Shown one piece after another: positions 13,951-18,496 of a stretch of DNA of 18,496 nucleotides. Each line of letters opens with the position of its first letter. Position 1 is the first letter of the stretch. Under the pieces are notes generated by a model that had not been told where the DNA came from, did not search any database, and saw only the letters and a program-made list of their open reading frames with translations. A program made the position numbers and the translations under genes. The stretch is from Fimenecus sp045532175 (GTDB lineage Bacteria > Bacillota > Clostridia > Oscillospirales > Acutalibacteraceae), in the NCBI GenBank assembly GCA_045532175.1, contig JAZSFK010000005.1, positions 1 to 18,496 on the forward strand. The letters are read 5' to 3'.

Positions 13951-15447
13951 ATGACTTCACGAATTATGTACGACCAGATTTTTAATAACAAAGAGTTTTC
14001 TTCTGAACAAAATCGTATCCCTTCACTTTATACACTCAATAACGGAAATGTAATGGCAGGTGCGGATATTCGCTATTCTCACGGCTCGGACTCCCCTAAT
14101 AATATTGATATTGCTGTTGCTGTATCAAAGGACGGATATACTAATTGGGAATACACCATGGTCAATTATTTTGATGACTATGCAGACACAATTACCGCAA
14201 AAGACAGTGCATCATTTATTGACTCTGTTATTGTGCAGTCAAAAACCGGAAGAATCTTTTTACTTGCTGACGTTCAACCTTCTCAATGTGGCTATCTGCA
14301 ATGCAAGACAGGTACCGGTTATGCTAAAATCAACGGTAAACAGCATTTGCTTTTGACAACAGGTAAAAATAGCGATAACTTAAGTACGTTTGAATACTAC
14401 ATTGGGGACTTTAATGGTGATTTTGCTCCTGTTTTATCAAGGACGAATTCGAATAATACCGATTATTCTATTGACAGAGAATTTCGTCTTTACAAAAACG
14501 GTGAAGCACTTTATGCTGAACAAAAAGGCTCAACCGGTGTTAAAATTCATCAGAATATTTTTTATAGTTGTGCAGAGTTTAAATGTTACAAAACAACCTA
14601 TTTGTGGTTGAGATATAGTGATGATAACGGTAAAACATGGAGCCACCCTTTCCTTATTTCTGACCAGGTAAAAAAAGATAAAGAGTCATTTTTAGGTGTT
14701 GGACCAGGCAGAGGCATGGTAATAGAGCACAACGGCAAGGAACGTATTCTTTTCTGTGTTTATGACAATAACGGATTATTCAAAGACCCGATTTTCGAAA
14801 ACGCAAGTGTTATTTATTCTGACGACAATGGTGAAACATGGCACCGAAGCAACAAAATCAAAATCAAATCAGGACTTAAAAAAACAAGTGAAGCTCAGCT
14901 TGTAAAAATAGAAGGTAAGAATTACCGTGCCTTACGAATCTATGCAAGAAACTTAAGCAACTACATAGCTTATGCCGATAGTACAGATGGTGGTGTAACA
15001 TGGACCACCTTCCGCGCCGATAAACATCTTGAAGGTACCAGAAACTGTATGGTTTCTCTTATGGAAACGTCAAAGAAAATCAACGGTAAACAGGTAATTC
15101 TTTGTTCGGCAGGCGGGAATCTTACTGCAAGAGCAGATGGTGTTCTTCGTGTTGGTCTTACAATGGACAATGGTGATGTTGAATGGATTAGCAAATATCA
15201 CTTAAATCAGGGATTCTTTGCATATTCCTGTCTTACAGAATTATCAGATGGCAATTTTGCGGTTTTCTATGAGGACGAACCCGCACACCTTAAATACACC
15301 ATTTTCAATGTATCTGATAATGGTGAAATCAATGAAATCAATGGCGAAAATCTTGATTTTAAGTGTGATGCGTCACCAAAGGCAGAACGTTCAATTAAGA
15401 TGAAAAAGCTTTTTGCAAAAATTAAGTTTGCATTAGGACTTATGTAA
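13951..15447 (+). CDS. Exo-alpha-sialidase, GH33-like
   Basis: The 498-aa protein shows the sialidase propeller pattern. An RIP motif NRIPSL (21-26) carries the first carboxylate-binding Arg22. Asp boxes (SxDxGxTW) are at 223-230, 290-297 and 344-351. FAYSCLTEL (423-431) provides the likely catalytic Tyr425, with FYEDE (439-443) behind it. About 120 residues between the RIP motif and the first Asp box (roughly 90-210) suggest an inserted domain, as in several bacterial sialidases. There is no signal peptide or cell-wall anchor. The C-terminus ends in a short basic-hydrophobic helix (KKLFAKIKFALGLM). It would remove terminal sialic acid. It is followed after 17 nt by a phosphopantetheinyl transferase gene, probably on the same transcript. 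Confidence 0.88.
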   Translation: MTSRIMYDQIFNNKEFSSEQNRIPSLYTLNNGNVMAGADIRYSHGSDSPNNIDIAVAVSKDGYTNWEYTMVNYFDDYADTITAKDSASFIDSVIVQSKTGRIFLLADVQPSQCGYLQCKTGTGYAKINGKQHLLLTTGKNSDNLSTFEYYIGDFNGDFAPVLSRTNSNNTDYSIDREFRLYKNGEALYAEQKGSTGVKIHQNIFYSCAEFKCYKTTYLWLRYSDDNGKTWSHPFLISDQVKKDKESFLGVGPGRGMVIEHNGKERILFCVYDNNGLFKDPIFENASVIYSDDNGETWHRSNKIKIKSGLKKTSEAQLVKIEGKNYRALRIYARNLSNYIAYADSTDGGVTWTTFRADKHLEGTRNCMVSLMETSKKINGKQVILCSAGGNLTARADGVLRVGLTMDNGDVEWISKYHLNQGFFAYSCLTELSDGNFAVFYEDEPAHLKYTIFNVSDNGEINEINGENLDFKCDASPKAERSIKMKKLFAKIKFALGLM

Positions 15448-15464
15448 TATTTTCCGGTGATTAA

Positions 15465-15980
15465 ATGGTTTCAGTTTATTTTTTTAAATTATCTGATAAA
15501 ACTGAATATAATGTGAATCTGCTTCCTGCAAATGTGAAAGAGCATTGTAAGAAAAAAGAAAGTATTGCTGCGGCAAGTGAGTTGTTATCCATGGGTGTAG
15601 TAAACCTGCATTACGATGAAAACAACAAACCATTGGCGGATAACTGCTATGTAAGTATTTCTCACAGTAAAGAAATGGTTGCTGTTTGCAGGTCAGACAA
15701 GCCTGTGGGTATTGACGTTGAATTTATGTCAATTGACAGGGATTATAAAAAAATTGCCAACAGATTTTACAAGGGTAAGGAATTGGAATATTTCAATGCC
15801 TCCCCTACTGCTGAAACATTTTATGATATATGGACTAAAAAAGAGGCATACAGCAAAATCAGCGGACAAGGCACAATCGAAATTTTTGAAGGCTTTGATG
15901 TTCTTTCCTTAAATGGATATAGCTTTCAAACCGAATACGTTGAAAATTATGCACTTTCCGTATGTGAACAAAGTGCATAA
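15465..15980 (+). CDS. 4'-phosphopantetheinyl transferase, Sfp type
   Basis: This 171-aa enzyme would transfer phosphopantetheine from CoA to a serine of carrier proteins. It shows SISHS (65-69), the Mg-binding PVGIDVEFM (80-88, Asp84) and the signature WTKKEAYSKISGQG (123-136). It is shorter than B. subtilis Sfp (224 aa), because both ends are brief, but the core motifs are complete. The start codon has only a weak GGTGA upstream and the gene probably depends on the sialidase transcript. The carrier domain of the NRPS beginning beyond 17053 is the nearest visible client. Confidence 0.9.
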   Translation: MVSVYFFKLSDKTEYNVNLLPANVKEHCKKKESIAAASELLSMGVVNLHYDENNKPLADNCYVSISHSKEMVAVCRSDKPVGIDVEFMSIDRDYKKIANRFYKGKELEYFNASPTAETFYDIWTKKEAYSKISGQGTIEIFEGFDVLSLNGYSFQTEYVENYALSVCEQSA

Positions 15981-15999
15981 AGATGGACATTTCTTACTC

Positions 16000-16028
16000 T
16001 TGCAAAAAAAATCAAATTATGTTAGAAT
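16000..16028 (+). promoter_or_regulatory. Sigma-A promoter of the Lgt-like gene
   Basis: TTGCAA (16000-16005) and TAGAAT (16023-16028) are spaced by 17 nt. The site begins just after the phosphopantetheinyl transferase stop, so the next gene has its own transcription start. Confidence 0.7.
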
Positions 16029-16054
16029 ACGAAAATAATAATTGAGGTGAATTT

Positions 16055-17008
16055 ATGTATAGATTTTTTGGTGATACAGACGCATATAGTTTATTTAACT
16101 CTATTTACAGTTTTTTAACTGTGTTTGCAAGCATATTTTACTTTAAAATTAAAAGAGAATCTATCAGTATATACTCCAAAATCGTCTTACAACTTGTCTC
16201 ACAAAAAAAATTGAAGATAGGAAAATTATCTCTTAATATTGAAAAAATTGTAGAATTTATATTGGTATCGGTAGAGTCTATGTTAATAGCACGAGTATGT
16301 GTAAGGGCATACAGAATGAATCAACCTTTTGGTAGTTTAGTTGGAACCGGAGCCAACTATTTTGGTTTATTATTTACTGTTTGGCTTTTTGTAATTTTGA
16401 TGTCCTTAATTCTTTTTTCTAATCCAATAAAACAGTTGGATATAGCGACATTGTTTCTTCCGTTTGCACAGATATTTGTAAGACTTGCTTGTTATTTTAA
16501 TGGTTGTTGCTGGGGAATTCCATGGAAATACGGACCATATAATTACCATTATGCCCACCCCGGAAATCAGGTGCCTGTACAGGCAATTGAAGTTGGTTTT
16601 GTATTCATTATTTATTTGTTCTTATTATGGTACAAAAAAAGAGCAAAAACCGGAACCATATTTCCAATGTATATGATTCTGTATGGCGGAGCAAGATTCT
16701 TTAATGAGTTTTTCACAGCTGCCGACCCTGATATTATAGGTCCGTTCAATATATACCATGTCTTGTGCACAATATCTGTTGTAGTTGGACTTGTTTTATT
16801 CTTCGTTATGAGAAAATATGGCGAAAGAATTTCTGATTTCTTTGAAATACCTCAAAGGAAAATAGAAGAAAAAGTAGCTCATTCAAAGAAAATGAGGGCA
16901 AAAAAGATTGCAGAAGAGAATGCACAAGCAGAAGCTGAGATGCTCGAAAGACTTGAAAAAGCAAAGAAAGCAAGAGAAAAGGCTTCAGTAAAATACAAGA
17001 AAAAGTAA
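16055..17008 (+). CDS. Lgt-family (prolipoprotein diacylglyceryl transferase-like) membrane protein
   Basis: The 317-aa protein has several membrane spans (near 15-30, 65-85, 100-122, 130-148, 178-193, 205-215 and 236-252). RLACYFNGCCWG (143-154) matches the core of Lgt, where the Arg and Asn of R-x-x-C-F-x-N-G-C-x-x-G are essential. GGARFFNEFF (211-220) resembles the second conserved Arg/Glu segment. The usual HGG motif is not evident, and the N-terminal part differs, so lipoprotein lipidation is likely but not certain. A charged tail (about 265-317) rich in Lys, Glu and Ala is predicted to form a coiled coil, an addition not found in standard Lgt. GAGGTGA (16044-16050) precedes the ATG. Confidence 0.75.
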   Translation: MYRFFGDTDAYSLFNSIYSFLTVFASIFYFKIKRESISIYSKIVLQLVSQKKLKIGKLSLNIEKIVEFILVSVESMLIARVCVRAYRMNQPFGSLVGTGANYFGLLFTVWLFVILMSLILFSNPIKQLDIATLFLPFAQIFVRLACYFNGCCWGIPWKYGPYNYHYAHPGNQVPVQAIEVGFVFIIYLFLLWYKKRAKTGTIFPMYMILYGGARFFNEFFTAADPDIIGPFNIYHVLCTISVVVGLVLFFVMRKYGERISDFFEIPQRKIEEKVAHSKKMRAKKIAEENAQAEAEMLERLEKAKKAREKASVKYKKK

Positions 17009-17013
17009 TATGC

Positions 17014-17052
17014 AAAAACACCGAAGAACTTTGATGGTTCTTCGGTGTTTTT
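17014..17052. terminator. Bidirectional terminator between Lgt-like and NRPS genes
   Basis: A perfect 16-bp stem (17014-17029 with 17037-17052) with a TTTGATG loop is flanked by A-run and T-run, so it works both ways. It directly abuts the NRPS stop codon at 17053-17055. Confidence 0.95.
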
Positions 17053-18496
17053 TTATTTTGTTATTGTCTCAAGAATCATTCTTGCAACAATACCACTTTT
17101 TTCCGTCTGGAAATAATGAGAATCACAATCGATAAATTCTGCTTTTTCAAAATTATTTGCAAGAGTTTTCCACAATCTTTCAGCATCATTATAATTCAGT
17201 GTAAATATATCTGTTTTGCTGATTATTACAGATGTTTTTACGTTGATTGGTTTTGCATACTTGTAGAAATACTCTGTCATAAAATCAGTATCCTTACGGA
17301 ATTTTTCAATTATGCTATTTGTGCTGTCGCCAGATAATTTGTCTATCGGTGCACCTGCTTTCATAAGTTTCTTCGCAATAGCAAACTTTGGTACACGATT
17401 CCATCCATTTTGTTTATTCGGATTTTCTGAAGGGATAAATCCACCTGAAATATAATTTGAAATCGTTACGCCTTGTTTTTCAAGGATGTTTATAAGTTGC
17501 ATTGCTACTGCGGCACCTGCACAATGAGAATATATGGAAATCTCTTTTACTTTTGCAAGTTTTGCAATTTCCGTTGCTACCGATTCACATTCTTCATAAG
17601 AATGCAGATAGTCAACATAATAAAGAGATGTATCCGGTGCGAGATTTTCAATATCCGTCTTAAGTGTTGCAAAAGCTGAAGCATCACCACCGGCATAAGG
17701 AACAAAGACAATTGCTTTACTTGACTTTTTAACCTTTCTTAAAGCATACAATCCTGTTGTTTCCTCAATTTGCTGATTTTCAAGAAGGTTAGCTAAACTT
17801 TGAGGAGTTGAATTTGCAATGAATTCAGTCGCAGAAATTTCCTTAAGTGCATTTTCAGAAAGAATTGAAATCATATCAATACTTGTACCACCGAGATTAA
17901 AGAAACTTTCGTTTCTGCCAACAAGGTCAATACCCAAAGTCTTTTGGAACAAATCGCAAATCACTTTTTCCGTATCAGTTACAGGTTCTTCTTTAACCGT
18001 AATATTATCAAACACAACCTCAATGCTTCTAAGTGCCTTACGGTCAAGTTTACCGCTTTGATTAAGAGGCATTCTTTCAATGAAACAGAATTTATTTGGC
18101 ACCATATACTGCGGTAACTTACCTTCACAATATTTTGTAACCTTATCTATTACACCTTCATCACCACAACAAAATGCAACAAGCATATCCTTACCGTTAT
18201 TTTGCTTGATGATTACAGCAACGGATTCAATATAAGAACTTTCACCTATTACCTTTTCGATTTCACCAAGTTCAACTCGCTGACCATTAAGTTTAATCTG
18301 TCCATCCATTCTTCCCACATAACAAATCTGTCCGTCTTCTCTCCAATATGCCAAATCGCCTGTTTTGTACAGTTTTCCTTCGCCGAACGGATTGTCGATA
18401 AACTTTTCATTTGTCAGTTCTTCATTGTTAAGATAACCTTGTCCTACGTTTACACCTGCAATACAGAGTTCTCCTGTTACTCCTATTGGTGTTGGG
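17053..18496 (-). CDS. NRPS C-terminal part: adenylation, carrier, thioesterase (partial)
   Basis: The reading frame is open to the right edge, so the N-terminus lies outside the window; 480 codons are visible. In order: adenylation motifs GELCIAG (A6), YKTGD (A7), GRMDGQIKLNGQRVELGEIE (A8), LPQYMVP (A9) and NQSGKLDRKAL (A10, Lys); a carrier domain with FFNLGGTSIDM, whose Ser takes phosphopantetheine; and a thioesterase starting VFVPYAGGDASAF. The thioesterase elbow reads YSHCAGA, with Cys (codon 17521-17523, TGT) where Ser is usual. Further on, SKTDIF and CDSHYFQ fit the catalytic Asp and His. The specificity-determining A3-A5 part is not visible, so the amino acid cannot be predicted. It is a terminal module releasing its product by the fused thioesterase. 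The phosphopantetheinyl transferase at 15465 is a likely activator. Confidence 0.93.
   Translation of the reverse strand, partial: PTPIGVTGELCIAGVNVGQGYLNNEELTNEKFIDNPFGEGKLYKTGDLAYWREDGQICYVGRMDGQIKLNGQRVELGEIEKVIGESSYIESVAVIIKQNNGKDMLVAFCCGDEGVIDKVTKYCEGKLPQYMVPNKFCFIERMPLNQSGKLDRKALRSIEVVFDNITVKEEPVTDTEKVICDLFQKTLGIDLVGRNESFFNLGGTSIDMISILSENALKEISATEFIANSTPQSLANLLENQQIEETTGLYALRKVKKSSKAIVFVPYAGGDASAFATLKTDIENLAPDTSLYYVDYLHSYEECESVATEIAKLAKVKEISIYSHCAGAAVAMQLINILEKQGVTISNYISGGFIPSENPNKQNGWNRVPKFAIAKKLMKAGAPIDKLSGDSTNSIIEKFRKDTDFMTEYFYKYAKPINVKTSVIISKTDIFTLNYNDAERLWKTLANNFEKAEFIDCDSHYFQTEKSGIVARMILETITK

Noticed and set aside
17053..18354. Separate gene starting at TTG 18354
   Set aside because: The frame stays open to the window edge and encodes adenylation motifs A6 and A7 across that point, so it is an internal Leu codon of a larger gene.

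Overview
The window reads as a chromosomal segment of an AT-rich, Gram-positive Clostridia-type bacterium (Eubacteriales, perhaps an Oscillospiraceae or Ruminococcaceae gut commensal). The grounds are strong AGGAGG-type ribosome binding sites, near-consensus sigma-A promoters, a DUF6514-like small protein, a Feo system with a small Cys-rich membrane partner, intracellular glycosidases for fucose and sialic acid, and a peptide-synthetase module. The taxonomic placement is inference; no phylogenetic test was possible.

Layout. (1) 1-600: an initiator tRNA-fMet on the minus strand, divergent from a 77-aa DUF6514-like gene whose perfect consensus promoter sits inside a 30-bp-spaced direct repeat. 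(2) 640-3300: an iron-uptake operon, feoA-feoB plus a 53-aa Cys-rich membrane protein, preceded and interrupted by three DtxR/IdeR-like palindromes. (3) 3340-3740: tRNA-Leu(CAG) with its terminator, then a highly structured element of about 150 bp bounded by inverted T-arm sequences, then a second copy of the tRNA 3' tail and terminator. (4) 3785-5615, minus strand: a GH29 alpha-L-fucosidase gene followed by the wreck of a GH43-like glycosidase gene and a strong terminator. (5) 5640-12880, minus strand: a purine salvage and uptake operon: xpt, BMP-family lipoprotein, double ABC ATPase, two permeases, and a COG2509-type FAD protein. (6) 12970-13812: nadE, divergent from xpt. (7) 13886-15980: a GH33-like sialidase gene followed closely by an Sfp-type phosphopantetheinyl transferase gene. 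(8) 16000-17052: an Lgt-family membrane protein with a charged coiled-coil tail. (9) 17053-18496, minus strand, running off the right edge: the end of an NRPS (adenylation C-terminal part, carrier protein, thioesterase), convergent with the Lgt-like gene across a shared terminator.

How the parts fit. BMP-type ABC importers bring in purine nucleosides and xpt salvages the purine base, so region 5 is a coherent scavenging unit. The BMP protein is a lipoprotein and so a client of Lgt-type chemistry, but the Lgt-like gene here is divergent. The phosphopantetheinyl transferase is a plausible activator of the carrier domain of the NRPS about 1.9 kb away. The fucosidase and sialidase both act on sugars that cap host glycans; both lack a visible signal peptide, which suggests trimming of imported oligosaccharides.

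The most unusual points are the tRNA-Leu tail duplication with its folded insert, the Cys in place of Ser in the NRPS thioesterase elbow, and the GH43 gene remnant. I did not find a clearly new multi-gene defence or mobile system.
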